NCBI GenBank assembly: GCA_963829355.1
Contig: CAWHHZ010000006.1
Location: 124,001 to 188,000, forward strand
Origin: CAWHHZ01 sp963829355
GTDB lineage: Bacteria > Acidobacteriota > Thermoanaerobaculia > Gp7-AA8 > JAHWKK01
Reading direction: 5' to 3'
Length of the DNA stretch: 64,000 nucleotides
Below the pieces are notes generated by a model that did not search any database, was not told the origin of the DNA, and was given only the letters and a program-made list of their open reading frames with translations. Shown here piece by piece: positions 28,484-37,974 of this stretch. The position numbers and the translations under genes are program-made. Within the stretch, counting starts at the first letter, position 1; the number at the start of each line of letters is the position of its first letter.

Positions 28484-29686
28484 ATGTCTGAAGAGGTTCG
28501 CAGCCGGGACGACTTTTCGTTGAAGTCCCTGCTCATCAGCCTGCTCGCGTCGGCAGGCGTGGGAGTGGTCATGTCGTATCTGTTCATTCCGTCCGGCGCG
28601 AGAGCAAGTACGCTACAGATCGCGTTGTTCGGCATGATCGGCGGGGTCCTGATCGGGCTGCCCTTCATCTATGTGGAGCGACTCTCCGGGCGCGCTCTGG
28701 ACTCGATATCCAGGGACCGGGTCAGGATGGCCGCACGGTCCCTCGCCTATGTCGTGGCCGCTCTGATCGGCTTCGGACTTGGTTTCCCGGTGGCAGGGCT
28801 CATCGTCTTCGGGACCCTCATCACGATTCCGTACGCCGGAGGACTGTTCGTTCCTGCGATCTTCGCAGCGGCCGGCGGTCTCGCGATCTACAGCTACGGG
28901 CTTCTCCGGAGCCGGCTCGAGGCGAGTCTCGTCCGGATCAAGGAGCAGGAGTTTGCCGAGAAGGAGCTCGAGCTCGCGCGCTCGATCCAGCAACGTCTTC
29001 TGCCGCCTGAGGAGCTCGAAGGAAACGGCTACCGCATCGTTTCGCGAAACATCGCCGCGACTTACGTGGCCGGAGACTTCTACGATGTGTTCCACCTGAA
29101 TGATGGGTCGATCGGACTCACCGTCGCCGACGTTGCAGGCAAGGGAATCGGAGCGAGCCTCATCATGTCGACCGCCAAGGCCATGCTTCCCCTGATCGCT
29201 GCTGATCGATCTGTCGCCGACACACTGCGTGAGCTGAACGTAAGATTGCGGCGCGATCTCGGCAGGAGAGAGTTCGTGGCTCTCGCATACGCCCGGTTCG
29301 ATCCCGCTTCCGGCAGAGTGGAGCTCGGAAATGCAGGATTGCCAAATCCGTTTGTCCTCGGCGCCCGCGACGCGTCAGAGATTGACGCTCCCGGACCTCG
29401 CGTCCCCCTGGGGATGATGAAAGATGTTCCTTACGAGTCGGTCGTGTTCGATCTGGGAGAGGACGAGCGGCTGCTCCTCTTCTCGGATGGCCTCCCGGAG
29501 GCGCCCATGGGGGGCGACGAGCAACTCGGCTACGACGCGCTTCGGCAGATCCTCCTCGACGTGCCCGACGGTGACGGCTCATCGTGGATCGACGCGATGC
29601 TGAAAGCCATCATCTCGAAGACACCATCAGGTCCTGACGACGACTGCACTGCCATGCTTCTGGAGCGACGGCCGCTCGAGAGGTGA
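28484..29686 (+). CDS. membrane-anchored RsbU/SpoIIE-type protein phosphatase
   Basis: 400 residues. Four or so hydrophobic helices fill residues 15-145, then a coiled linker (KEQEFAEKELELARSIQQRLLPP), typical before the PP2C-like catalytic domain. Metal-binding motifs are GDFYDVF, VADVAGKGIGASL, LLLFSDGLPEA and GPDDDCTAML. Such phosphatases dephosphorylate STAS-domain anti-anti-sigma factors. A STAS protein is encoded at 32285-32632; no anti-sigma kinase is visible in the window. The membrane part may sense an envelope signal. Confidence 0.9.
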   Translation: MSEEVRSRDDFSLKSLLISLLASAGVGVVMSYLFIPSGARASTLQIALFGMIGGVLIGLPFIYVERLSGRALDSISRDRVRMAARSLAYVVAALIGFGLGFPVAGLIVFGTLITIPYAGGLFVPAIFAAAGGLAIYSYGLLRSRLEASLVRIKEQEFAEKELELARSIQQRLLPPEELEGNGYRIVSRNIAATYVAGDFYDVFHLNDGSIGLTVADVAGKGIGASLIMSTAKAMLPLIAADRSVADTLRELNVRLRRDLGRREFVALAYARFDPASGRVELGNAGLPNPFVLGARDASEIDAPGPRVPLGMMKDVPYESVVFDLGEDERLLLFSDGLPEAPMGGDEQLGYDALRQILLDVPDGDGSSWIDAMLKAIISKTPSGPDDDCTAMLLERRPLER

Positions 29687-29795
29687 TTCCAGCCTTCTGG
29701 TTTGCAGCGTGCTCTCGAGAGCGAAGATCACGCGCAATTCATCAATTCATTTTCGGAACGAATGAGCGATATAACCGGATTCGAATCCGTTCAGC

Positions 29796-29821
29796 GTTCA
29801 TCGTTCATCGTTCATCGTTCC
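29796..29821 (+). repeat. single arm of GAACGATG-type tandem repeat
   Basis: Reads CGTTCATCGTTCATCGTTCA on the plus strand. It lies in the 139-bp convergent gap between the phosphatase and the receiver gene; I see nothing else in that gap. Confidence 0.7.
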
Positions 29822-29825
29822 GAGG

Positions 29826-30215
29826 TCAGACTCTGTCACGGACATCGATGGACTCGGTGACGATCTCGGCGAGCTCCTCGATGTCGAATGGTTTTCTGAT
29901 GACGCCGTGGACCCTTCTTCGATCGAGCTGAGCGATCAGAGAGTCATCGGCCGCGGTCATCACGACGATCAGCGCTTCCGAAACGATGCCCTCGTCCTCG
30001 ATCTTCCGCATGACTTCAAGTCCGTCGATCTTGGGCATCATGAGATCGAGAAGGATCAGGCTGTATCCGTCCTGTTTGATCTTCTGGAGCGCCTCTGCAC
30101 CATCCCTCGCCGTGTCGACATTGTGCCCATGCCTGCGAAGGACCGCGCGGACGAGACTCCTCACCCCATCATCGTCATCCACTACCAGAATCATCTTATC
30201 GTTTGGTCCCGTCAT
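29826..30215 (-). CDS. single-domain response regulator
   Basis: 129 residues, one receiver domain only. The acid pocket is VVDDDDG, the phospho-Asp is in LILLDLMMPKIDG, the Thr in VMTAADD and the Lys in VIRKPFD. The ATG at 30215 is used because GGAG lies seven bases upstream; the frame is open for 13 more codons. It ends against the phosphatase gene on the other strand and follows aat (57-bp gap). It may relay phosphate or dock on a partner; none is identified. Confidence 0.88.
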   Translation of the reverse strand: MTGPNDKMILVVDDDDGVRSLVRAVLRRHGHNVDTARDGAEALQKIKQDGYSLILLDLMMPKIDGLEVMRKIEDEGIVSEALIVVMTAADDSLIAQLDRRRVHGVIRKPFDIEELAEIVTESIDVRDRV

Positions 30216-30272
30216 ACACAGCTCCAGCACGGCGCTTCCCCGCCGGGCTCCCACTCATGCACAGGAAGTGCC

Positions 30273-30923
30273 TCATTTCACCGGCCGAAAAGATCCCTTT
30301 CTTGTTCCCTCGACAGCGGCGAGCAGATCGAGGAAGCGCGAGCGGCTGATCGTTCGGGCACCCAGATGCTTCATGTGCGGAGTCATGACCTGAACATCCA
30401 GCCACCGAACGCCCCGCTTCGAAAGGAGATCGATCAGAAAGAGCAGAGCGAGTCGCGATGCATCCGGGCGCAGGTGGAACATGCTCTCTCCGCTGAAGGC
30501 ACCACCGGCGTCGACGCCGTACAGGCCACCAACGAGCTGATCACCCTCCCACGACTCGACGCTGTGGGCATGCCCCGCCCGATGCAACTCGACATAGGCC
30601 GCCTCAACTTCCGGAACGATCCATGTCCCGTCCTGATCCGGCCGAGGGATCGTCGCACACAGCCGGACGACCTCCTCGAAACATTGGTCGACTGTGAAGT
30701 GATATCGATCTCTCCGGCGTGCTTTGGCAAGACTGCGCGGGATGTGGAGCTCGTCGAAAAACAGTACCGCTCGCCGAAGTGGAGAGAACCAGCAGAGCGG
30801 ATATCCTTCGATCGGCCAGGGAAAAATGCCCTTCGAATACGCGTCCACCAGAGTCGATATATCGAGATCCCCACCCAGAGCGATGATGTCGTGGGGAGCG
30901 TGCCGCGGATCTGGAAACTGCAT
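30273..30923 (-). CDS. aat: leucyl/phenylalanyl-tRNA--protein transferase
   Basis: Adds Leu or Phe to N-terminal Arg or Lys of proteins, marking them for ClpS/ClpAP degradation. 216 residues. Family blocks: LIALGGDL-like IIALGGDLDISTLVDAYSKG, IFPW, WFSPLRRAVL, DGTWIVPEVEAAYVELHRAG, GGLYGVDAGGAFSGESMF and DVQVMTPHMKHLGAR. The ATG at 30923 matches homologues; the long open frame before it lies antisense to the dipeptidase gene. It is divergent from that gene, with CATAAT (minus strand) just upstream as a possible -10. Confidence 0.95.
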   Translation of the reverse strand: MQFPDPRHAPHDIIALGGDLDISTLVDAYSKGIFPWPIEGYPLCWFSPLRRAVLFFDELHIPRSLAKARRRDRYHFTVDQCFEEVVRLCATIPRPDQDGTWIVPEVEAAYVELHRAGHAHSVESWEGDQLVGGLYGVDAGGAFSGESMFHLRPDASRLALLFLIDLLSKRGVRWLDVQVMTPHMKHLGARTISRSRFLDLLAAVEGTRKGSFRPVK

Positions 30924-30986
30924 TGTCGCTATTATGTCCCCTGCTGAGCCCACATCCGCAACGCATACCAACCAGGAGATCCACTG

Positions 30987-32273
30987 ATGCCACCATTCAT
31001 GACCAGAATCCTGCCCTTGATCATGCTCGCAATGCCGACCCTCGCGGCGCCGCCCGCTCTGAACGAGGCTGAAGTCGACCGAGCCGTGGCCATTCTGCGC
31101 GAGGTGCCGCTCATCGACGGCCACAATGATCTTCCCTGGACGCTTCGAGAGCAGGTGGGCGGGCGACTCGACGCCCTCGATATCGCGGCAGACACGTCTC
31201 TCCGCGAGGAGCCGATGCACACCGACATCCCCCGTCTGCGACACGGAGGAGTCGGCGCGCAGTTCTGGTCAGTGTACGTCCCGATGAGTATCAAGGGATC
31301 GGATGCCGTCAAGGCAGTCTTCGAGCAGATCGACCTGGTCAAGCGTTTCAGTGCGAAATACGACGAGACCTTCGAGATGGCCTATACGTCCGACGATATC
31401 GTGCGCATCCACGGTTCGGGCCGCATCGCTTCGCTGATCGGCATGGAGGGAGGCCACTCCATCGACAACTCGCTCGCGATTCTCAGGCAGCTCCACGCGG
31501 TGGGAGCGCGATACATGACACTGACTCACTCCGAGAACACAGACTGGATCGACAGCGCCACCGCCGATCCGGAGCATGGGGGACTCACCGATTTCGGAGA
31601 AGAAGTCGTCCGCGAGATGGTGCGCCTCGGGATGCTGGTGGACCTCTCGCACACATCTGCAGAGGCGATGCACGATGTTCTCGACATCACTCCAGCGCCC
31701 GTAATCTTCTCCCACTCATCGTCCCGGGCGCTTACGGCACACCCGCGTAACGTTCCCGATGACGTCCTCGTGCGGCTCAGAAAGAACGGAGGCGTCGTCA
31801 TGGTCACCTTCGTCACCTCGTACGTCTCCGAAGAGCGCCGGCAATTCTCCGCCGAGCGCGGGGCGGCAGAACGACTCTTCGAGTCCCTGTACCCGGGCGA
31901 TCCGGTCGGGCGCGCACGTGCTCTCGACGAGTGGGATCGAACCCACCCGATTCCAGAGGCAACGCTCGATCAGGTCGCGGATCATATCGACCACATCCGG
32001 GACGTGGCAGGCATCGACCACATCGGTATCGGTTCGGACTTCGACGGGATCAGCAGCACGCCACGTGGACTCAGCGATGTGTCGGCCTTTCCCGATCTGT
32101 TCGCCGAACTACTTCGTCGAGGATATTCAGAAGACGATCTCAGAAAGATCGCCGGGCTGAACGTTCTGCGCGTCATGCGAGAGTGCGAACGGATCGCATC
32201 CGAGCAGCAGGAGCGTATGGCTCCTTCCGAAACGCTCTTCGAGCCTCCGGAGAGGGACCCGGAAAATCGGTGA
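30987..32273 (+). CDS. membrane dipeptidase-type metallopeptidase (M19), exported
   Basis: A zinc dipeptidase of the renal dipeptidase family, cleaving dipeptides in the periplasm. 428 residues. Signal peptide ILPLIMLAMPTLAAPP. Zinc ligands: HND in VPLIDGHNDLPW, Glu in GMEGGHSIDNS, His in LSHTS and IFSHSSSRAL, and the Asp in IGIGSDFDG. AGGAG is ten bases before the ATG; an in-frame ATG four codons later could also serve. The 63-bp gap to aat must hold both promoters. Confidence 0.93.
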   Translation: MPPFMTRILPLIMLAMPTLAAPPALNEAEVDRAVAILREVPLIDGHNDLPWTLREQVGGRLDALDIAADTSLREEPMHTDIPRLRHGGVGAQFWSVYVPMSIKGSDAVKAVFEQIDLVKRFSAKYDETFEMAYTSDDIVRIHGSGRIASLIGMEGGHSIDNSLAILRQLHAVGARYMTLTHSENTDWIDSATADPEHGGLTDFGEEVVREMVRLGMLVDLSHTSAEAMHDVLDITPAPVIFSHSSSRALTAHPRNVPDDVLVRLRKNGGVVMVTFVTSYVSEERRQFSAERGAAERLFESLYPGDPVGRARALDEWDRTHPIPEATLDQVADHIDHIRDVAGIDHIGIGSDFDGISSTPRGLSDVSAFPDLFAELLRRGYSEDDLRKIAGLNVLRVMRECERIASEQQERMAPSETLFEPPERDPENR

Positions 32274-32284
32274 GGACTACCGCA

Positions 32285-32632
32285 TCATCTGCGGCTGGCG
32301 AGCGCAGAGACTGCGGTCCCGGCATCCGGATCGATCTCGAATACCTGCTCGAGCCCCATCATCTCGAGTACTTTCCGCAGGTGATCCGACGGCCCTGAGA
32401 GTCTCACGTCGCCTCCCTCGTCCCGGCAGTTGCGCAGTGCAGAGACCAGTGAGCCCACTCCGGAACTGTCGATGCGCGTCACTCTCGACAGATCGATCAC
32501 GATCAGGCGCTCGCCGCGGTCGACGAGATCGACCACGCACTCCTCGAACGATTCGACCGGCTCTCCCATGACCATCTTTCCCTCGGGAGCGATGACGGTA
32601 ACATGGCCGTCTTTCCTCGTATCGATCTTCAT
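32285..32632 (-). CDS. STAS-domain anti-sigma factor antagonist
   Basis: 115 residues. The STAS fold shows GHVTVIAPEGKM, LIVIDLSRVTRIDSSGVG and a C-terminal helix. The Ser in DSSGVG is the usual phosphorylation site for an RsbW-type kinase. The RsbU-like phosphatase at 28484-29686 may act on it. The start is the ATG at 32632; an upstream ATG at 32659 adds nine non-conserved residues. The stop is convergent with, and 11 bp from, the dipeptidase stop. Confidence 0.88.
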   Translation of the reverse strand: MKIDTRKDGHVTVIAPEGKMVMGEPVESFEECVVDLVDRGERLIVIDLSRVTRIDSSGVGSLVSALRNCRDEGGDVRLSGPSDHLRKVLEMMGLEQVFEIDPDAGTAVSALASRR

Positions 32633-32676
32633 GAAGATACCCGCGTCATCGGATGGCACTCACGATTCCGCGACGG

Positions 32677-33372
32677 TCACAGCTCCTGCGAGACGGCCTG
32701 TGCAATCTCTTTCGCTTTCTCCATCTCGGCTTCGAGATCGGATCCCGTGTCGACGCCGACATGATACATGCGATTTCCGTCGACGACGCTGAGCTGACGC
32801 AGCTTCGGCGCCCACATCGCCTTCTCTCCGACTCCTTCAACGGGTGTCAGATCAGCCTGGAACGTGATCTCGACATCTTCACGAGAACTGGTGATCCCCT
32901 CGGAGAGTCTCTTCATGGCGCCATCGAACGCGGAACGCGCTTTGGCCGCATCATCAAAGACCGGCTCGTACAAGGTGAGGGTCACTTCATTCGATGTCTG
33001 GAAGGACGGCATCTTCACATCCTCGCCGCGCATTTTCGCCTGCATGTACTCGCTCATCCGTGCGGCTTGTTCCTTCTGGAGCTCTTCGGCGTCCGGCTTC
33101 GGCCAGCTCACTGTGCAGAGCGGATGCGGGGAGTACTTCGAGAGAGACCTCGAGATTTCCACTCCCTCTGCGACATCGAAGTGCGCACGGATCAGAGCGT
33201 CATCGAGGATCTCGCACGGCGTCGAGTCAGTAGAAGCGGTTCTGCCAGTCTGCTTTTCCACTTCACGGCTGATTGCCTCATCGACATTGTCGGCAGTCAC
33301 CTCCGCCGGCTCTTCACCTCCACAAGCGATGATCGTCATCGCAAACAGCACTGCTCCGCAGATCTTCATCAT
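32677..33372 (-). CDS. putative lipoprotein of unknown function
   Basis: About 231 residues. The N-terminus MMKICGAVLFAMTIIACGGE is a lipoprotein signal with the lipobox IIAC|GG. The rest is soluble, rich in Glu and Lys, with a Cys pair (PCEILDD and PLCTVSW) that may form a disulfide and a helical amphipathic stretch. GGGGAT upstream of ATG 33372 decides the start; ATGs a few codons earlier are less well placed. I do not recognise the family. It lies 44 bp upstream of the STAS gene, same strand. Confidence 0.75.
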   Translation of the reverse strand: MMKICGAVLFAMTIIACGGEEPAEVTADNVDEAISREVEKQTGRTASTDSTPCEILDDALIRAHFDVAEGVEISRSLSKYSPHPLCTVSWPKPDAEELQKEQAARMSEYMQAKMRGEDVKMPSFQTSNEVTLTLYEPVFDDAAKARSAFDGAMKRLSEGITSSREDVEITFQADLTPVEGVGEKAMWAPKLRQLSVVDGNRMYHVGVDTGSDLEAEMEKAKEIAQAVSQEL

Positions 33373-33482
33373 GCGCATCCCCACTACCTCCATCGTTCGA
33401 TTTCCGGAAACCGTACGCGAAGGTCCATGCCGCGGTCAAACCGCAACGCGGTGGGCAGAAGATCAAACCGGGTCATGCCACA

Positions 33483-34748
33483 ATGTTCATGGTGACGGAA
33501 GAGATCGACATTGTTGTGGTCGGTGCCGGGGCGGCCGGACTGATGGCCGCGATTTTTGCGGGCCGGGCCGGTGAGGGCCTGAGGATCGCCGCGTTCGATG
33601 GTGCGTCGCGAATCGGTGCAAAGATCCTGATCGCGGGTGGAGGACGATGCAACGTCACGCATCATGAAGTCTCCCCGAATGACTTCAACGGCAATCGGAA
33701 TCTCATACGCAAGGTACTCAAATCATTCGACGTTCCAGCGACGCGGCGCTTCTTCGAGGATGAGCTCGGAGTGCGACTCAAGCGCGAGGAAACGGGCAAG
33801 CTCTTTCCGGTCACCGATCGAGCCGCTACGGTCCTGGAGGCTCTCCTCGGCGAAGTCTCGCGGGCCGGAGTCGAGCTTCGCCGGGAATGGCGCATCGAGT
33901 CGATCGACCCCACCGATGGCGAATTTCTTCTCCGTAGTCCTCGAGGGGAGGTTTCGACTCGCCACCTGATCATCGCGACCGGAGGGCGAAGCGTGCCGAA
34001 GACCGGCAGCGACGGCGCTGGGTACCAGTTCGTCCGTTCTCTCGGTCACACGGTGAGCTCCCCCTTCCCCGCGCTAGTACCTCTCACGATCAGTCGGGGC
34101 CACTGGATGACGACGCTGAGGGGAATCAGTCACGAGGTCGAGCTACGTCTTCGTGACGGCAACGGGAAGATTCTGGTCCGCCGCCGAGGATCGATGCTCC
34201 TGACGCATTTCGGCCTGAGCGGACCGGTGGTGCTCGACATCAGTCGCGACTGGATCGAGGCGTCAAGAACCTCGCCGGTTACCCTCGATGCATCGCTCTT
34301 TCCGGACGACGATTTCGAGAGCATCGACAACCTCATCCGTCAGTCGGCTGCGACCACGCCTCATTTGAGCGTGACCGGTCTTCTGGGCCGCACGATGCCG
34401 GACCGGCTTGCCGAGGCAATCGCTATCCACGCAGCAGGTCTGGACTCATCTGCCGCGATCGGAAAACTCAGCCGCGACGAGCGCAAGCGACTGGTACGAT
34501 CGCTCATCGAGCTTCCCCTCCCGGTGTCCGGGAACCGAGGATTCGACTATGCCGAGGTCACCGCAGGAGGGGTTCCGCTCGAGGAGATCGACACCGCAAC
34601 CATGGAGTCACGAGTCACTCCCGGTCTGTACCTGTGCGGAGAGATCCTCGACGTCGACGGCCGCATTGGCGGCTTCAACTTTCAGTGGGCCTGGGCGTCG
34701 GGAAGACTGGCGGGCGTATCCGCCGCAAAGGGTACCGCGCCTGGTTGA
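33483..34748 (+). CDS. BaiN/HI0933-type FAD-dependent oxidoreductase
   Basis: 421 residues. A Rossmann FAD-binding N-terminus DIVVVGAGAAGLMAAIFAG, the family motifs KILIAGGGRCNVTH and IIATGGRSVPKTGSDG, then LLTHFGLSGPVVLDIS, and the C-terminal signature LYLCGEILDVDG followed by GGFNFQWAWASG. This family acts as a flavin-dependent reductase; the natural substrate is usually unknown. A 40-codon copy of the C-terminal end lies at 48050-48172. Confidence 0.92.
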   Translation: MFMVTEEIDIVVVGAGAAGLMAAIFAGRAGEGLRIAAFDGASRIGAKILIAGGGRCNVTHHEVSPNDFNGNRNLIRKVLKSFDVPATRRFFEDELGVRLKREETGKLFPVTDRAATVLEALLGEVSRAGVELRREWRIESIDPTDGEFLLRSPRGEVSTRHLIIATGGRSVPKTGSDGAGYQFVRSLGHTVSSPFPALVPLTISRGHWMTTLRGISHEVELRLRDGNGKILVRRRGSMLLTHFGLSGPVVLDISRDWIEASRTSPVTLDASLFPDDDFESIDNLIRQSAATTPHLSVTGLLGRTMPDRLAEAIAIHAAGLDSSAAIGKLSRDERKRLVRSLIELPLPVSGNRGFDYAEVTAGGVPLEEIDTATMESRVTPGLYLCGEILDVDGRIGGFNFQWAWASGRLAGVSAAKGTAPG

Positions 34749-34972
34749 ACGGCCGCTCGAAAGTCTTCACCAGGCATCATCATCAGAGAGCTTGGCCCGC
34801 CACGGTGCGGGACCGATGAAATCAGGCTCTGTCCGGTTCGAGACGGCGTCGTCCCGGAACCGAACAGCTGAGCGCGCGCCAGGAGCGGCTGCCGAGCCTC
34901 TTAATCTTTATCCTGCAACGAGTTAGACTGATCGTGCCCCCGCGGTACAGCCGTTGCGCTGAAAACGCTCCC
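34749..34972. other. intergenic, no gene seen
   Basis: 224 bases between the flavoprotein and an ADOP N-terminal relic. No long frame, repeat or clear promoter is visible. Confidence 0.5.
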
Positions 34973-35086
34973 ATGAGCACTCTCGTTCAGGACTTCAGAC
35001 ACGCCATCCGGCTGCTGGCCCGCTATCCAGGTTTCTCGTTCATCGCGACTTTACGACCAACCGCTGAGAGGGAAATGGGACGATGA
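34973..35086 (+). pseudogene. N-terminal relic of an ADOP-type permease
   Basis: 37 codons: MSTLVQDFRHAIRLLARYPG then FSFIATL, the exact N-terminus of MacB-like ADOP permeases (DxRxAxRxLxRxPGF before the first helix). The helix is cut short, and the remaining codons (RPTAEREMGR) belong to the leader of the next permease. The stop overlaps the start of the next permease (ATGA). It could work as a coupled leader peptide, but is best read as the remains of a deleted gene. Confidence 0.7.
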
Positions 35087-37572
35087 CGGACAAGGTGAGT
35101 TCTTTTCTCCACGATCTCAAAATCTCCGGACGATCGCTGCGTCGGGCGAAGCTCTTCACGACGATCTCGATCGCGACGATCGCGCTTGCCGTTGCGATCG
35201 CGGGAATCGTGTTCAGCGTCGTCGATACGCTCGTCGTCCGGTCGCTTCCGTATCCGGATGCCGACCGTCTCGTCATGTTTCGAACACAGTTGCAGGACCG
35301 GGATGACTTTCCCACATCCACGGCGGAGTTCCTCGATTACCGCAACGATTCCGAAGCAACCGACGCAGCGGGAGCATGGGCCACCGACACAACGACCTTC
35401 CGAATCGGAAGCGGCGAAACTCAGGTCATTCAGATCGCCGCGATCACTCCTGGACTTCAGCCGATGCTCGGTCTCGAGACCCCGCTTGGCCGGTCCTTCC
35501 GTGAGCAGGAGGGAGAGGAAGGCGCCGAGGACGTGGCGATTCTCTCTCACTCCTTCTGGCTCTCGAGATTTGGCGGTGACCCTTCGGTGCTCGATCGCGA
35601 TGACGTATCGATCGGCGACGGCCAGTACCGGGTGATCGGCGTCGCGGCGCCGGACTTTTCACTCCCCGGTACCTCGCCCTCGATCTTTCTTCCCCTCCAG
35701 TTTCCCGAATCTTCGGCGGGAATCGAGGACAGGAGTGGTCACTATCTGAACGTCATCGCTCGACTCGCAGACGGTGTGAGCTTCGATCAGGCCGTGGACG
35801 AATCGCAGCGGCTGATGGCGGCCTGGGAGAAGGTCTACGCCGGCGAGCATGTCCTGTCTCGCCCTGATCATCCGGCGAAACTGGTGCGGCTGGGAGAGTG
35901 GGCGCTCGGTGATGTCTGGGATTCGATCCAGATGCTGATCTGGGGAGCAGCCCTGATCGTCGTGCTCGCCTGCGCGAATCTGTCGGGACTGATGATCGCG
36001 CGTGGCGAGACCCGAAAGATCGAGCTCGGTGTCCGCACGGCACTCGGCGCAGGACTCGGTCGACTCATCAGACTGGTCATGACCGAGGTTACGGTGCTGT
36101 CGGTTGCGGGAGGGCTCCTCGGCCTTGTTCTCAGCACCATCCTTCTCGACTGGGTAGGGGCACAGGCGGTCGGCGAGATGCAGGTCGGCTCGCAGACTCT
36201 CTCGGCTGCGTCGATCGATCTCCGCCTGACATTTTTTGCGCTGCTCGTTGCGGGCGCCTGCGGAATCGCGTTCGGCGTTCTCCCATCGCTCGCGGCAAAG
36301 AACATCGACCTGTCGCGAATTCTGTCGAGCGGCGGCGGCCGCTCGCGCAGCGGGAGTCGCAATCTGCGGCGAGGCTTCAACATCCTCGTCTTCGTCCAGC
36401 TCGCGCTGGCAGCGGTGCTCCTCAATGGCACGATGATGCTGATCGACCGGTTCGTCGCCGCAACGGAACTCTCGTCCGGATTCGAGGCAGACAACCGCTT
36501 CGCGTTCAGCGTGCGGATGACGGAGGCTGAGTATCCGGACGAGAGTGTGCTCACGTTCTACGACCGCGCTCGAGAGGAGATCGCTTCGATTCCAGGAGTC
36601 GAGCGCGTCGCAGCCGCGCGGGCTCTTCCGATGAGACGACCCCTCGGCACCGAGGCCTTCATCAACGAAGGCAACGCTCTCGGGCGCGAAGCTGTCGCAC
36701 AGCAGGTTGATTTCCAGACGGTCTCGGCCGAGTACTACGAAACGATGGCGATCCCGCTGCTCGCCGGACGCTCATTCGACGAGCGAGACCGGGCCGGTGC
36801 GCCGAAAGTGGCGATGATCAACCGAGCGGCAGCCGTCAGCTACTTCGGCGGCACAGGTGAAGCGATCGGAAAACGGATCATTCCACTCTTTATGGGAGGC
36901 CCCGGCGGTGACCCGTTCACCATTGTGGGTGTGTCGGAGAACGTGAGACATCTCGGACCGATCGGGGAGATCAGGCCCGAGCTGACTTTGCCAATGAATC
37001 AGGCGGAAGGATGGGTCTTCAATCTTCTCAGACGTGGCGAGCTCGTCATCGAGATCGAGCCAGGCGCGGAGGATGCGGTGATCCCGGAATTGCGCCGCAC
37101 GATGGCCGCACTCGCCCCGGGCGTCCCGATCGATGAGCCTGGCTGGATGACCGAAGCTGTCCGGAACAGTGTCGCATTCGAGAGGTTTCTCGCATCGCTC
37201 ACGACCGGATTCGGATTTCTCGCGCTCGTGATCGCCGCGGTTGGAGTCCTCGGGGTCGTGTGGTTCAGCGTCAACACACGGTGGAGGGAGTTCGGAATCC
37301 GCATGGCACTGGGCGAGACACCGTCGTCGATCATGGCTCTGGTTCTGAAGCAGGGGCTGCTTCTCGGCGCAGCCGGTGCCGCCACCGGTCTGCTTGCGAC
37401 CGTTGCCGTCGAGCGGGTCGTCGCGTCCGTCATGCCGCTCGAGGGAAGCTCCAGCCTCCTGATGATTGCCGCGGCCAGCGCAGTGCTGCTCGCGACCGTG
37501 ATCGTCGCGTGCCTGATTCCCGCCGTGCGCGCCGGCCGTCTCGATCCCGCCAGCGTACTCGGCGCCGATTGA
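35083..37572 (+). CDS. MacB-like ABC permease of the ADOP family (permease 1)
   Basis: 829 residues. Two FtsX-like membrane halves with a large periplasmic MacB-type domain in each: helix 1 at about 25-50, then the domain, then three helices near 285-410; repeated from about 430, with the last three helices at 705-825. The end RAGRLDPASVLGAD is the typical MacB tail. ADOP permeases (acidobacterial duplicated orphan permeases) are usually not next to an ATPase, as here: no ABC ATPase is adjacent, unlike permease 2. Role in export of antibiotics, peptides or lipoproteins is inferred. Confidence 0.9.
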   Translation: MTDKVSSFLHDLKISGRSLRRAKLFTTISIATIALAVAIAGIVFSVVDTLVVRSLPYPDADRLVMFRTQLQDRDDFPTSTAEFLDYRNDSEATDAAGAWATDTTTFRIGSGETQVIQIAAITPGLQPMLGLETPLGRSFREQEGEEGAEDVAILSHSFWLSRFGGDPSVLDRDDVSIGDGQYRVIGVAAPDFSLPGTSPSIFLPLQFPESSAGIEDRSGHYLNVIARLADGVSFDQAVDESQRLMAAWEKVYAGEHVLSRPDHPAKLVRLGEWALGDVWDSIQMLIWGAALIVVLACANLSGLMIARGETRKIELGVRTALGAGLGRLIRLVMTEVTVLSVAGGLLGLVLSTILLDWVGAQAVGEMQVGSQTLSAASIDLRLTFFALLVAGACGIAFGVLPSLAAKNIDLSRILSSGGGRSRSGSRNLRRGFNILVFVQLALAAVLLNGTMMLIDRFVAATELSSGFEADNRFAFSVRMTEAEYPDESVLTFYDRAREEIASIPGVERVAAARALPMRRPLGTEAFINEGNALGREAVAQQVDFQTVSAEYYETMAIPLLAGRSFDERDRAGAPKVAMINRAAAVSYFGGTGEAIGKRIIPLFMGGPGGDPFTIVGVSENVRHLGPIGEIRPELTLPMNQAEGWVFNLLRRGELVIEIEPGAEDAVIPELRRTMAALAPGVPIDEPGWMTEAVRNSVAFERFLASLTTGFGFLALVIAAVGVLGVVWFSVNTRWREFGIRMALGETPSSIMALVLKQGLLLGAAGAATGLLATVAVERVVASVMPLEGSSSLLMIAAASAVLLATVIVACLIPAVRAGRLDPASVLGAD

Positions 37573-37627
37573 TTTGGCGGTTAGGCGGTAAAGATAGGCT
37601 TGGGGACAGAGGCTTTCAATGAGCACT

Positions 37628-37672
37628 TCATTGCACAAGCCAGATCCAGACGTGGGTATCGAGCAGTATCAA
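37628..37672 (-). pseudogene. N-terminal stub of a PIN-domain toxin
   Basis: After the antitoxin gene, the frame TTG ATA CTG... gives (M)ILLDTHVWIWLVQ and then a stop. LLDTHVWIW is the diagnostic start of VapC-type PIN ribonucleases with the first catalytic Asp. Only 14 codons remain. Its start overlaps the antitoxin stop, as in intact vapBC operons. Confidence 0.75.
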
Positions 37673-37878
37673 AGGCCTGCTTCCCACTCCGATTCGTCGC
37701 TGGCAGGCTCGAACGGTAAATCCAGCTTCACGGGCAGTCCCCGCAGGGGCCAGGTCGGTTCGATCGGCTCCTCAATCCTCACCGTCACTTCGACCTGCTG
37801 ACTCTTTCGAACGGGAAGATCTTCGAGCTCGATTCGCCCATCCTCGCGTACGACGATCTCGATTTTCTTCTCTTTCAT
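37669..37878 (-). CDS. antitoxin-like protein of a VapBC-type pair, orphaned
   Basis: About 69 residues from ATG 37878 (a TTG at 37926 would add 16). It has an N-terminal beta pattern KIEIVVREDGRIELEDLPV and the tail WPLRGLPVKLDLPFEPASDE, typical of small antitoxins placed before PIN toxins. The cognate toxin is reduced to the 14-codon stub immediately downstream. With no toxin the gene may be decaying or retained as an anti-addiction module; that is inference. Confidence 0.6.
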   Translation of the reverse strand: MKEKKIEIVVREDGRIELEDLPVRKSQQVEVTVRIEEPIEPTWPLRGLPVKLDLPFEPASDESEWEAGL

Positions 37879-37974
37879 GAATTCGAGATTACCTCGGAGG
37901 GGAAGCCGAGGCAATACGAGCTTCAAACCCCCGACACATGAGGCTCCAAAACGCGACGAGAGCAGTCGGCTTCC

